Below are positions 35,279 to 47,526 of a stretch of 64,000 bases of DNA, piece by piece (position 1 is the first letter of the stretch; every line of letters begins with the position of its first letter). Under the pieces are notes generated by a model that ran no database searches, had not been told where the DNA came from, and saw nothing but the letters and a program-made list of their open reading frames with translations. The DNA is from Sesamum alatum (lineage: Eukaryota > Streptophyta > Magnoliopsida > Lamiales > Pedaliaceae). The DNA lies in NCBI GenBank assembly GCA_034509735.1, contig JACGWO010000004.1, positions 9,405,395-9,469,394 on the forward strand, written 5' to 3'. A program made the translations under genes and the position numbers.

Positions 35279-36054
35279 GGGCATGATTGGTATATATGAA
35301 TGGAATTGAGTGGGAATGGAATGAAATTAGGAATGAAATAAAAGTAGGAATGGAATGATTTTGGTATTCATTCATATGTTTGGTATACTAAAGGAATGGA
35401 AAATGGAATTGAATTAAAACTTTCCAAATTACTCATTTATATGTTTTCTAAATAATGAAACTTAAAAATTACAATAAAAAATAACTAAGCTACATCTCAT
35501 TAATGACATAAGAAAAATTATTTTAAAATATTAAATTAATTATAAGTTTATAATATGTATTGTTGGACGTTTTCATATATTTAATTAAATTCTTTTGATA
35601 AATACTTATTATTTGGTAAATGCTCATATTTATAGTAATATTTGGTAAAATGCGTATAAAGATGTTAATAATTTTATATTATATTTAATAAAATATTTAA
35701 GAATTTTTTTTCATATTATATATTTTATATTTTGGTAACACATATTTAAATATTTTATATTGATATTTATTTTATTTAATGTATTCAAAATAATATATAA
35801 TTTTGTAATAATAAATCTTGCAACTATAATTTTATTAAAGTTATTTTAGCAATATAAAAAAAAAATATTCCCAATCTATTGGGAATAGCTAAAACCATGG
35901 GTAAGTGGGGGAATGCCTAATCCCATACTTATGGGAATGGGCATTCCCAAAGGAATGGTTATTATTATTCCTAAGTTATACCAAACATATGTTTGGAATA
36001 AAATTAGGAATATTCATTCCATTCCTAATACATTCCCTCATACCAATCATACCC
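35279..36054. mobile_element. PIF/Harbinger (Tourist-like) MITE (776 bp)
   Basis: The terminal inverted repeats are GGGCATGATTGGTAT from the left and GGGTATGATTGGTAT from the right, each followed by GGAATG-type repeats. The flanks are TAA at 35276-35278 and 36055-36057, the 3-bp target typical of PIF/Harbinger. The interior is AT-rich with no transposase. Confidence 0.78.
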
Positions 36055-36057
36055 TAA

Positions 36058-36488
36058 CAGTAGCAACTGACAGGGCTCGGTTTTGGTCTAGGACCATTAA
36101 CTTATAAAGTCTCTAGTCTTTATTAACTTATTTCGTAATTAAAAAATTAATAAATGAATAAAACTCACCTTAATTTGTTTATAAAGCAATTGGTTCCACC
36201 TTTCCATTTTTAGATACTCTCTCAATTAGTTAAGAACCTTAAGGTTTCCACCAAACCAAGAAGACAGTTTGCTCCATCTAGTGATTTTCTCAATATTGGG
36301 TTATAAATCATCCCGAAACTTTTCTTGCTTCCTCATGTTTTATGTTTTCTATTTTCAATTAATATATTTTAGTTTTCAACCAACTTGTTTCTTTTCTTAG
36401 TTTTGTAAATAAATTTTAATTATTAAATAAACTAAAATTTAGTTTCTTCGAATCATTTTATTGGCTCTTTAGAGAGAGTGCCAAATGA
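36058..36488. other. Intergenic
   Basis: AT-rich, nothing recognised. Confidence 0.42.
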
Positions 36489-36498
36489 ATGTGCTAAT

Positions 36499-36988
36499 AG
36501 GGCTGGCAATTAGACCCTGACTCGCAAAAACCCGCCACTGGACCTGCCCCTAATGGGGCGGGTTTGGGTCTAAAAATTGGGGTCCGGACAGGTCTCGAGT
36601 CCATAAAGACCCATCCCCGGACCCACTCCAATACATGATAAGTAATTAATTTTTTTAAAAAAATTTATAGATAAATATATAACTTAGTAAAAATTACCCT
36701 AATCGCTACCCTTCCCATTGTCATTTCTCAACACCCCCCAAGCCATCGTCATCTCTCTCTTTCTCTCTCTCTCACCCCATCTTCATCTCTCTTTCGCCAT
36801 CTCTCTTTTCTCTCACTGTCTTACATCGCTACTGGGCCGCAGTTTGTCGCCGCCTCCTTGTTGGTTGTGGCTTTAGACCCGCCTCGACGAATTTTATAGA
36901 GGAACGGGGTGAGACTAAAGAAAATTCGGGGCGGGGCGGGTCACTGGTCCACCCCAACCCGCCCCTTACCCACCCTGTTGTCATCCCT
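36499..36988. mobile_element. TIR MITE, hAT- or MULE-like (490 bp)
   Basis: The ends are AGGGCTGGCAAT and, from the right, AGGGATGACAAC, followed by GGGCGGG-rich blocks in inverted orientation. The flanking direct repeat is ATGTGCTAAT at 36489-36498 and 36989-36998, a perfect 10 bp. A true 8-bp duplication plus two chance bases would mean hAT; 9-10 bp would mean MULE. It lies about 760 bp upstream of the host gene's TATA box. Confidence 0.75.
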
Positions 36989-36998
36989 ATGTGCTAAT

Positions 36999-37676
36999 TA
37001 CTTGGAAGAAATTTATTGTTGATGTCAAATTTTTATTGTTTATTATACGAACTTTTAAGTTAGTTGGTTATTAATTTTTATTTGGTAGCTTTTTATTTAA
37101 GATCGAGGACAAATAAATAGCCTTAGATATTTGTGGATATCAATGATGAAGTGATTTTGCAACAACTTCATAATATACAAACTAATAGCTTTCAACTCAC
37201 CTCTCGTTGTTACAGTAATAGTTATAAGAATTAGTCGTACTTAATCATTGTATATTGTATTTAATTTGCAAAAATTATTATAGTATTTCAATTCTTTTTG
37301 ATGAATTTAATATTTTTATTCATCAAATTAATTAATTAATTTTTGATATGACCAAGTAATTTTCTGGCTTCTTATAGGAAAATTATAAGTCTAGCTGTAG
37401 TGAAATTCGAAAAAATTTAAAAATAAAAGTGAAAAGTGAGAAAAAGACAAAATTGAAAAATACTTGTGTGGAAAAATTTAATATTTATAATTTTAGTAAA
37501 AAAATTAAAAAAAATTGATGGAGAAGAAGCTTGTAACTTTCAATTGAAATAATTTTAATTTAAACAGTTCAAAAACATAATTGATAAACCAAAAACAATA
37601 TTTTTAATAAAAATAATAAAAATTTAAATCAAATTATTGCAAACGCTCCCTTGCAATGACCACGTTGAAGGGGCAC
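36999..37676. other. Upstream region of the DUF4057 gene
   Basis: AT-rich sequence between a MITE and the core promoter. No distinct element recognised. Confidence 0.42.
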
Positions 37677-37754
37677 TGACGTAAAAGAGGAACGGGCCCC
37701 TTTCTGTCACAGTCACGTGCCATCCAACTAAAGCACATGCCACCCCCTATAAAA
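37677..37754 (+). promoter_or_regulatory. Core promoter of the DUF4057 gene
   Basis: Within 80 bp lie TGACGTAA (37677-37684, bZIP type), GGGCCC (37694-37699), a CACGTG G-box (37714-37719) and a TATA box TATAAAA (37748-37754). Transcription would start near 37780, about 400 bp before the ATG. This cluster is much more ordered than the surrounding AT-rich DNA. bZIP/bHLH control is inferred from the boxes. Confidence 0.65.
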
Positions 37755-37779
37755 CCGAGGAATAGAAATTCAAAAGGAA

Positions 37780-38182
37780 TTCAATTCAAGTGCGTCACCA
37801 AGAGCCACTCCCCTCCGGTTCTCTCTCTGCAGTTCTCTCTTTTTCGAAGTGTGTATATAGTAACTGAAATAAAAAAATTTAAAAAAAAAAAAAAAGACAA
37901 CGGGAAAAGGAAGAATATATAGAGGAGCAGGCAGTATAAGAATAAGCAACAGTGAAGGCACTTTCTCCAGAGCAGAGCAGCTCCCCAACCAACAAACTAG
38001 TGCTACAGGGAAATCTCAACGCAGCAACACCATCGTTTCATTCACATTTCAGCTTCAGATCTCAACTTTCGCTTCTGTGAATTGATTTGTTCGATCGGGA
38101 ATAGGAAACAAGAAGCGAAGAAGAATTCTTGGTTCTTAGCTGTTATTTTTTTTTGTTTAGTAAGAGAATTGGTTGATCAGCA
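37780..38182 (+). other. 5' untranslated region of the DUF4057 gene
   Basis: A CT-rich leader of about 400 bp (CTCTCTCTGCAGTTCTCTC near 37821-37840), as is common in plant 5' UTRs, ending just before ATG 38183. The exact start is inferred from the TATA box. Confidence 0.55.
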
Positions 38183-41100
38183 ATGGAGAAATCCACGCCG
38201 GTGCGGAAGCCTCACACTTCGACGGCAGATCTGCTGACATGGTCGGAGAATCCGCCGGAATATTCGCCCGCGCCCGCTTCGTCTGCTCGCTCTCACCAGG
38301 TAATGATTAATCTCCACTTGTCGCGGAATCACTTTATTATTTTGATGTTTTTCTTAATTCAAATTTTGGGATGGAATGACAGCCGTCAGATGGGATTAGC
38401 AAGGTGGTGTTCGGAGGACAGGTTACTGATGAAGAAGTTGAGAGCTTGAATAAAAGGTTAGAGATCTAGCTCTGTCAATTTTCCTGTTTACTTCTTTTTT
38501 CGATACATGTATTGCTTCTGTATATATCTGATTTAAACAAGAAATGCTTCTTTTTTATTTTCGCGTTTAAAAAAATCTTGGCTTTATGAGCATTTTGTAA
38601 CATTCTTAATACTGAAGTTTGAAGCAAAAGGTAGAGGCCAACCTTAATTCAATCATATTCAGCTAATGTTCTTGCCAAGTCAACAGCTAATAAGATACCA
38701 GGATCTCCCTTTTGTTGTTTATGTTTCTGATCATGATATTCGGATGACCTTAGACTGAACTGGGTATTGCATTTGTTTTTGTTCCATCTAATCAACAACA
38801 AGATTGTCCGTTTCAGATCTTTGAATGATTTATAGACAATTCAGTACGTAAATGAAACTAGGTTGTCATTGTGAGGTCAACAAGGGAAGGGGTATTTTAT
38901 GTTGTCCTTATTGCTTGTCCATGTTTGATGATAAGTAGTTAAAGTAAGAGTATATCGGCAAAATCAGATGCCTTTGTATAGGTTCTCACTCTCTGAAGTT
39001 GCATCTCTGGTCATTACAAAGATCTCAGTCTAAATTTCGTTAGGGTGGATTTCTTTGTTATTCCCACATGATACAAGGATTTTGAATGGCCTAATCGGTC
39101 AATTGGATGGACCTAATCACTACTCTGCTGAAACACAAATTAGTTTGTAATTGTGGAACCTAAGGAGATCAATTTTTTACAAGTTACTTTATTAAAATAT
39201 CTTGCATTTTTACATGATTTCTAGACAGCTTATCATTCAGTTGGCAATTACGTTAAACAGGAGCAAAAAACCATGAATTGAAATAAATGTTGTTTGATAG
39301 CAAAGAATCGTGTTAATATTCCCTCGTTGACATTCAACAAACAAAAAAATCAGAAAAAAGATAACTTTGCAAACGTTAAACATTTTCAAAGTCCGAACCA
39401 TTATTTTATGTTCAAGTGTTTCCTAAAGCTCTGTTGCAGATTCCATATAACTTTAACTGTGTTATCCGTTATAGTTGTCCTGACAAATTGCTGTTTGACT
39501 CACGCTGTAATCCTTATATTATAATCCATTCTCTCACATGCTAATTAGATCACCAACACAGAAAACAATCTCTTGTTTACTTACATTTAGGTAAATAGAT
39601 GATTAATCATGATAATAGATGATTTAAATGAAAATATTAGCGATTCAATTTAATCTCATCAAACATTTTATCCATCGTTAATCTATCACGACTTAATCCC
39701 ATCCCTCAAAGTAAACGAGGCCTTAGCATATTATTGTTATGATAAGATGTGATTTAGCATAAACACTTATTTTGTGCTTAATTTTTTAAGTTTCCATCTT
39801 TCTTTTGGCTCCTCTTTTGCAAGTAAACTCTTCACCTTGTGCGTTATCGTATTCCAGGAAACCATGTTCTGACTATAAAATGAAGGAAATGACTGGCAGT
39901 GGTATTTTTAAAGCCAAAGGAGAAAATGGAGCATCAGAATCTGAGGATGCTGACCAGACCCTCGTCAATAAAACCGGATTGCGTATGTACCAGGTATTTT
40001 TTTAAGCATTGCTGGTCAAGTATTTTCTCATTCTATTTAAGATGTGTTCAGAATTTCACTGACCTATTGGAATTGTTTGTAGCAAGCGATGGCGGGGATC
40101 AGTCACATTTCTTTCGGCGATGAGGAGACAGTTTCTCCCAAGAAACCAAGCACTCTGCCTGAAGTTGCTAAACAACGGGAGTTGAGTGGAAATATGGAAA
40201 GCGAGTCTGAAGCAAAGTTGAAGAAACAAATTTCAGATGCCAAAAACAAGGAGCTCAGTGGGCATAATATCTTTGCTCCACCACCCGAAATTCAACCGCG
40301 GCCCTTGACTGCTCGAGCTTTGGCATTAAGAGAAAGCATTACAATTGGGGAACACGCATCACATGATGTAAGTATACACTTCGCTATACTTTCACCAATG
40401 GTACAATACTGTCCATGAAGTATCACCTCTTTTTCCTTGCTAGACTTGAGTGAGAAAAATGAGAGCTAGAAAGTTCAATGCGACAAATGAAGTTTATAAT
40501 TTAAATAAGGGTAAATTACCAAACACCCCAAGAGGTTAAGCTTAATTACACAAATACCTTATGTCCTTTATAATATAAAATTACAGATACACCCCTTGAG
40601 GGGGTGTTATTGCAATGCACCCAAGGGGTGTTTGTGTAAAGTTGCGCCATGGAATAAAAGGTGTACTTGTAATTACAACTACAATATCGAAGGATGTATT
40701 TGTAATTTGCAAAAGATAGGGAGTGTTTGTTTAATTTAGATCTAACCTCAGGAGGTGAATGTAATTTGCCCTTTAAATAAATCTGTCTCCATCCCAATTA
40801 CTGAAGTACGGGAGCAAGAATATCCAGGATCATTTAGAGAGTTTCGTTTCTTTACAACAAGCATGCTTTCAAATGTTTAAACTGGGCCACCTTAAGAATT
40901 GGACCCTTTTATTTCCTAAAGATGTTAAGACCCTATTTGAACATTCTGTGCTATGTTTCCTCTTAGATGTTGGCAGAACTAATGGTTTTTCATCAATATA
41001 TCGGTACTTTTGATACTTCCAACTATGTCTGAACCCTCTCTGATTTAAAAGGGTGCTGGAGGCCAGCGGAACGGTGCTTCAAGTGAAGAATCTGGGATCA

Positions 41101-41324
41101 AGACAGCAAAGAAGATTCCCAACCAGAAACTCACAGAGCTTTCAGGAAATGATATTTTTAAGGGAGATGCACCTCCCACATCAGCTGAGAAGCCACTCAG
41201 TTCAGCAAAATTGCGAGAAATGAGCGGCAGTAACATTTTTGCTGATGGAAAAAAGGAATCCCGCGACTACTTTGGAGGGGTACGCAAGCCCCCCGGTGGA
41301 GAAAGCAGCATTGCCCTGGTTTAA
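38183..41324 (+). CDS. DUF4057 family protein (HN1/Jupiter-like), five coding exons
   Basis: The coding exons are 38183-38299, 38383-38456, 39858-39993, 40083-40367 and 41052-41324. All introns are GT-AG, and the exons join into 294 codons with no stop, ending at TAA 41322. The product opens MEKSTPVRKPHTSTADLLTW and ends RKPPGGESSIALV. The motif E(L/M)(S/T)GxxIF recurs four times (EMTGSGIF, ELSGHNIF, ELSGNDIF, EMSGSNIF) plus one partial ELSGN, separated by polar linkers. The length and both ends match the plant DUF4057 family (about 300 residues), some of whose members are annotated hematological/neurological-like. The RKPPGG end recalls animal HN1/Jupiter microtubule-associated proteins. Predicted soluble and disordered, without signal peptide or membrane segment. 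Biochemical function is not established. Confidence 0.93.
38457..39857 (+). other. Intron 2 of the DUF4057 gene
   Basis: A 1401-bp intron with GT at 38457 and AG at 39856-39857. AT-rich, no nested element with clear ends was found. It splits an Arg codon (AG|G). Confidence 0.85.
40509..40771. mobile_element. MULE-type MITE inside intron 4 (263 bp)
   Basis: Perfect 9-bp duplications TTTAAATAA at 40500-40508 and 40772-40780. The ends are GGGTAAATTACCAAACACC and, from the right, GGGCAAATTACATTCACC. It lies wholly in the intron 40368-41051, 140 bp past the donor and 280 bp before the acceptor, so splicing is probably unaffected. Confidence 0.88.
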
Positions 41325-41759
41325 CTTGTTAGGTCTAACTTCAATTGTTCACTCGTCAATTGCATCGTCGTCTTCGTCGTTGTCATCTTATTTAGTGGGA
41401 CTGTTGCTCGTATGATTTGACATCTGTTTCGTGGGGTTTGCTTGTGTCCTAGGTGTGATTAACATGTTCTAAAGCTTATGAACAGTTGGCTAATTGAATT
41501 GCTTGTCCATAGTATTGTGCTGTGGTTTCCATGTTTATGAAGTTGCTTGACTATTATGGTTTATCATAATTAGTCCTTTTAAGCAGACTAACTCTTTGTT
41601 CTTTTTGTTATCGTTTTCTGCATTCTGAATTGGTTATTTCTACTCGACGTTTCATCTTATATTTTCACATGTATGAATGCATGCAAACGCATTATGATGT
41701 AATAATTTCAGTTGATCATTGAATCAATCATTCGTTATTTAGCGTGACCTCAGATGATT
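41325..41759 (+). other. 3' untranslated and downstream region of the DUF4057 gene
   Basis: T-rich sequence following TAA, with TTTGT-rich stretches typical of plant 3' UTRs. The polyadenylation site is not certain. The minus-strand LINE begins at 41778. Confidence 0.5.
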
Positions 41760-41777
41760 TTGGGAGAATTCAACTTT
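41760..41777. repeat. Target-site duplication of the minus LINE, left copy
   Basis: TTGGGAGAATTCAACTTT is repeated exactly at 47932-47949. The last few T residues overlap the T run that represents the poly-A tail on the other strand. Confidence 0.92.
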
Positions 41778-42143
41778 TTTTTTTTAACTCAAAGAGGTGA
41801 AATTTGTATTTAACCAAACGAAACGCAGAAACCAGATACAACGAAGGACCACACGTCCAGACACCAACTTACAAAGTAAGAAACACAACCCAGCACGCTA
41901 CTACCTACTCCTAAGCACAGAAGAACTCAGAATTAACCAACAACAATTATATATCAATCCTGTAGCCAGGAACAGCAAACGTAGGAACTAAAAAAACATG
42001 CCCAACACACATACTAAAGCAGTACACAGACTGCAGGCTAAAACCTAGAGTAGAGAGACAAGACACAACAGACCAACCTTCCTCTTGTTGCAAGCCTCCA
42101 CGAATTGCCATAACAGTACGTTGACTTCCCTGCGCCTGCAATC

Positions 42144-45100
42144 TTACCCTGCCGTAGAGCCCACTGTGTGTCTAAACCGAGTACTCCTGCGCGCTGCCTG
42201 GTACCCGTCCAGAATGGCAGTCAGTTCGTGCCAAGCCGCCGCTGGGGATTGAGTCTTGCCTTCCATAACGCGGCAGCACCGGTCCTGCCAAATCTTCCAA
42301 ATACCCCCACAGAAACACACCGCATCCGTTCCATCCAGCCGCTGCAATACCTGAAACACCCAATCAGCCGCCGAGGACTGCCAATCCGACAAACACTGCC
42401 AAGGCATCTGTGAGAGAGCCCAAAACTGTCGTGCAAAGTGGCACTCGATCAGTACATGACGGATGGTTTCCGTCTCCACCCCGCATCCCGTACATTCCGA
42501 GTCAATATCAGACCGTCGGCGACGTAAGCTGGCTAGCGTGGGAAGTGCTTCACTGCATACCTTCCACAGCAACACCCTCATCTTCGGTGGAATCGGAGTG
42601 CGCCATATTAGGGACCACAAAGACCCCGCCCCCGATTTAGAGTAAAGTGGGACCCCAAAGTGGATGCTCTATTCCTGTCTCGCATAGAGATGGCTAGTCG
42701 ATAAGCACTCCGAACCGTGAATCTACCCCCCTTCTCCAATCCCCACCTCCACTCCCCCACCCCTCCCTCACCACCTCCCTCGCTCCCAGAATACTCCGCC
42801 ACGTGAGTGACGGTCTTGATCCCACCTCCGCCTCCCAAAATGACCCGTTAGGGAAGTACCTCGCCTGCAGGACACGACTAAGTAAGGATCCAGGCCGTGT
42901 GACCACTCGCCACCCTTGCTTGGCCAATAACGCCATATTGAATTCCTTTAACTTGCAGAACCCCAAGCTCCCTTCCGTCCTCGGCCTACACAACAGATGC
43001 CACGCCACCGAGTGAACTCTCCTCTCCCCCCAATTATGCCACCAGAAATCCGCTATAGCTGATTCCAAACCCCTCAAGAATCCCCTCGGAAGCTGAAAAC
43101 ACGATATTGTGTAGGTTGGCAAGGACTGTAACACCGCTTTGATCAAGACCCCTTTCCCCGCCTGCGATAGATACCGGCCGTTCCACCCATGTGTCTTTGC
43201 CCACATTCTTTCTCTTATGTTCCCAAATAATTCCCCCCTCGACCGCCCCGCCACAGCTGGTAGACCCAGGTAGCGGTCATAGCTGGCTACCAACCGGACC
43301 CCCATCTCAGCCCCCAACATGTGCTTGATCGCCATCGGGACCCCCCTACTCACCACTATGCTTGACTTTGCCAGGTTGATCTCTTGCCCGGAAGCCCGGG
43401 CATATGCCCCCAAGATCCGCCTAACCTCCCCCAACTCCTTAATCGTGGCTCCACAAACAGCAGCGTGTCATCGGCAAACAAGAGGTGCGAGATGCACGGT
43501 GCCTGGGGAGCCACCGCCCCACGTATCCGACCACGCCGCTCCGCCTCCTGTATCAAGCAAGAAAAGACCTCGGCACAGAAAAGGAATAAGTACGGGGACA
43601 GGGGATCCCCCTGTCGGATTTCGCTCTCTGGTGCAAAAAAAAACCAAACTGATCACTATTATGAGTAAGAGAATATGAAACTGTGGTAACCAAAAGCATA
43701 ATGAGATTAACGAAACGGTGATGCATTCCTAATCTAAGCAACACACCTCTAAGGAACGACCACTCCACCCGATCATATGCTTTGCTCATGTCTAATTTTA
43801 AAGCCACATTACCACCTATGGATCGAGTAGACGTCTTAAGAAACTGATTGAGCTCGAAAGCAACTAAGATGTTATCCGTAATGAGCCTACCTGGGATAAA
43901 GGCGGACTGAGAAGGGGATATAATCGAGTCAAGCAGTGGTTTAAGCCGATTAGCAATATATTTAGACGTAATTTTAATGATCACATTACATACACTAATC
44001 GGTCGAAGTTGGCTCACATTTTCAGGTGCGGGGCATTTGGTAATGAGAACGATATGAGTATAGTTCATTTTATGCAACAAGACATGCTCATTAAGAATAC
44101 GTAGAACAGAGCAGGTTACACCATCACCAACCCTAGGCCAGAATTTCTGATAAAAAACAGGGGGCATGCCATCAGGGCCAGGGGATTTGAAAAGAAACAT
44201 ACCGAATACCGCTTCTTTGACCTCGACAGCAGTGAATGGCTCGGCAAGCGATTGGTTCATCTCTGGTGATATGCATGGCTACACGGCTGATAACACCTCA
44301 GTGAGAGCCTCGTCCGACGGCCGACTCGACGTGAAGATAGAGCGAAAGTACTTCAGAAGGATACTCTGTATTTCCTCCTCACTACTCCTCCACCGCCCCT
44401 CCTCATCCCTCAACTGCGTGATCATATTCTGTCTTCGTCTCGTTGAGGCGAACGCATGGAAGAAAACCGGTATTGCTGTCGCCGTCCTTTAGCCAGTGAG
44501 TCTTACTACATTGCTGCCACCTCAATAGTTCCCGAGCGTTGTATTCTTCTAATTTCTGGCGCACCTCGGCTAACTCTGTGTGTGCCTGTCCGTCTAGCGG
44601 CCCAGCCTCAAGTTCCACTAATCTTGCCTCAAGCTCTTTAATCTCCCTCTCCGACAAACGGATGACCTGTCTATCCCACTGTAGCAAACTGATCCTGCAC
44701 TGCTGAGTCTTCCTCCATATGCGCGTATGGGGATTTGCCTCGTTCACAGCTGCCCAAGCCTGTCCCACAACCCGTCCACAATCCTCCGAATGTAACCACT
44801 TAGCTTCGAACCTGAACTGCCTCTTTTGTTTCTTCCGTACCCCATCAAAATCCCACTGTACTCGGATCATGACATGATCAGAGTATGGCGTGCCGACACG
44901 TGAGACCTGCGTGTCCGGGAAGCGACGGCACCATGCCGAGTTCCCACATGCCCTATCCAGCCGCGTGTGAACCGTCTCCGGCTCCCTCCTCGGATTACAC
45001 CAAGTGTACTGAAGCCCTCGAAATCCCAAGTCAGCCAAATCACTCCGTTCAACAGCCGACCGAAAGTCCGTTATTTGCCATTCCGGTCGTCGCCGTCCTG

Positions 45101-45540
45101 TTTTCTCATGCTGCCACATAATCTCATTGTAGTCCCCCACACACAGCCATGCCTCATTGGACTGTCTGCTCAAGTGCACTAACTTATCATACCCCCTTTC
45201 GTCGTGCCGCCTCTGGCTCCCCATAGAAACCCGTAAACCGCCAGCTAGCTGCCTGATCTTCTGTGTACACATTCACATCAATATGGTTTGTCGAAAATGA
45301 TCGAAGATGTACATCAATATCCTTATGCCAAAGCAGTGCTAATCCGCCACCTTTCCCTACTGCCGGAACACATATCCCAAAGAGATCTAATCGTGCCCGA
45401 ACCCGTTCAAATCTGCGCTGTCCACATTTTATTTTTTAAAGGAACAGTAACTTAGGTCTGAGATCTCGGCTCCACTCGCCGAGCTGTCGAACTGTCGAAG
45501 CTGACCCCAAGCACCGACAGTTCCAGGCTATAACACTCAT
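42144..45540 (-). pseudogene. LINE ORF2: endonuclease and reverse transcriptase, frameshifted
   Basis: Read from 45540 downward: the endonuclease opens with an AWNCR motif, keeps a GDYNEI segment and a YSDHVMI end. A linker with HWLKDGDSNT follows, then the RT: PDGMPPVFYQKFW (about 44200), KLDMSKAYDRVEW, and the catalytic LLFADDTLLF near 43470. A zf-RVT segment (CTGCGVETETIRHVLIEC) lies near 42480. At least three frameshifts break the RT, near 43620, 43450 and 42790, and a stop lies in the endonuclease near 45440. It ends at 42144. Confidence 0.88.
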
Positions 45541-45559
45541 TGGTCTTGGCGGGGCTGCG

Positions 45560-47526
45560 CCGCAGCCTCCGCCGTTGGAACTGAATCTGATTTCTCATCC
45601 ACCAAAGCTCTTTTCAGTGGCCTTTCACCTATCTGTCCCCCCGCTTCCGCTTTCCATCAGCCGCGCTCCGTCCCCCTCGCCGCCCACGCTCTCGCTCTCC
45701 CCCTCCCCGTTGGCCTCCCTCCGCCCCTGCCATAAATGTAATCGGCACCGCCACAAGTCCCCCTTCTTCATCTTCCACCCCATTTCCTTGTTGTTGTACG
45801 TTGATACCCTCTGAGACTCCAATTTGGATTGAAGAAATCTCTCGGTTAGCCAGCCCCTTCCCCGTAAATTGGCTCAACACAGACCCAATCTTGTTCCCAA
45901 CGTCAGGTAACCTACCTCTAACTCCCGGCACCGCACCGCCGCCCGCCGCATGTCAGTCCGTTGTCTTGGTCACCGCCATACCTGACGTTAGCCCTGGCAG
46001 TTCCTCTGGTGTTCTCCCCCCGTTTCCAGCCAGATCGTGAGGAAAAATGGATGGCTGTGTCTGTCTCCCAACTTGAGGGCCGGACTCCACTCCGTGGTCG
46101 GACGCGTTCCCTGTCGTTGTCTGTGTCACCACCACCGCCGCGCCGACCGACCGCCCTGAAGGTACCTTCGCCTTGTTTCCTTCGTCGCCCATCAGACCAC
46201 ATTTGGGAGAGGTCCGTCGGACCATTTGCCCCGCCAAGGCCAGGCCTAGGCCTTCAAATCCTGGTAGTGGGCCAAGCAGGCCTGTGCTCGACATTTTCAA
46301 GTGTTCTTTTCCTGCGTTTTGGGCCCAGTCCGTCCCCTTGGTTTCTCGCCGGCCCATGTCTTCTTCCCCTGGCCAGCCCCAGTGCCCTCACACAAATTCG
46401 CCCACTCCCCCACTGGGCTCTCCCACGGCCGGCCCTTTATCCTTCTTCTCCAGGCCCACTCGCCCATCCCCCAGCCTGCCCCACCCGAGACCCAATTCCC
46501 TCCCACCACTTGGCCCACTTTTGGATCTTATCCCCCTTGGTTCAACATCCTGCCCTCCCAACCTCAGGCCCGAGCCCCGTCTCACTCTCACGTGCCCCTC
46601 ACCCTCCCCCACGATCTCCCCACATCCCCCCGTTTCCCCCACTGCCGACCACCGTCCCCCACCGGCTGCACTCCCCCCTCGAATATGCCCCCCATTCTCT
46701 TACTCCCCCACAAACTTCTGCCTCCCCTGCCATCGGTATAACTCCCCTATCTTAGGCCACCACCTCCCACCACTCCGTCCACCGCTCTCGATTCCCGGAG
46801 CCTTGGCCCGTAAGGTAGGTCTCGTTCTTCTCTACCAAGGCCTTCACCATCCAGTCTATGCGCACAGTCTCGTAGGATGTGGCCTAGTATCCCACAACCA
46901 TAGCAAAAGGTTGGCAGCTTCTCGTACGTGAGGGCAACAGTAATTCCGTCTCCGCCTGGCGATCGGAGTACCATTTGTCTCTGCAATGGCCGGTGGATGT
47001 AAAGTTCCACCCTGATACGTAGGTGGGCGCCCCACAGATGCTGATTCGAGGCTAACCTTGGTTCAATAACCTTCCCCAGTCGGTTGCCAATAGCTCTCCC
47101 CACCTCGCGAATCATAAGTCACAACGGTAGACCATAAATACGTACGTGAAACGGGCACTGAGTTAAGTCCACCCGTAGCGGATTATCGTCCTCGTCTAGC
47201 CGTTGCAATAAGATCAAATTTTTGTCGAATATCCACGGTCTGCCTTCCATCGCCTTGTCTCTATCAGCTGCATGCTGAAACCGTAGTAAGAACCTGTTCC
47301 CCGGTAACAGTTTGAGCTCCATCCCCCTTACCGGCCGCAGTATACTGAGCAACGTCGACCGAAGCACATCAAAGCGAAACGACCGCGGTGTTAAGAGCCC
47401 CCCTACCAATAAGAAACCCTCGTTATACCGCTTTCCGGCGCACTCTTCTGCCGACAAGTCCAACCCGCCCGCCTCCTCTTCCGTCAGTACTAATACTCTA
47501 TCCATTCGCGTCCAGTCGAACTCCAT
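45560..47526 (-). pseudogene. LINE ORF1: DUF4283 and CCHC zinc knuckle protein
   Basis: The start is taken as ATG 47526 (MEFDWTRMDRVL) rather than the first ATG of the open frame at 47808, because homologous ORF1s begin just before DUF4283. DUF4283 shows AMEGRPWIFDKNLILLQRL. The frame is broken by one in-frame TGA at 47121-47119 and resumes one codon later with MIREVGRAIGNRLG. The zinc knuckle CYGCGILGHILRDC is near residues 220-235. The C-terminal part (about 46740-45629) is Gly/Arg-rich and frameshifted, ending near a KRKRGDR segment. It binds LINE RNA. Confidence 0.85.

Noticed and set aside
45961..46931. Long proline-rich plus-strand open frames (264 and 252 codons)
   Set aside because: They are the complementary strand of the GC-rich Gly/Arg-rich tail of the minus-strand LINE ORF1, with low complexity and no domain.
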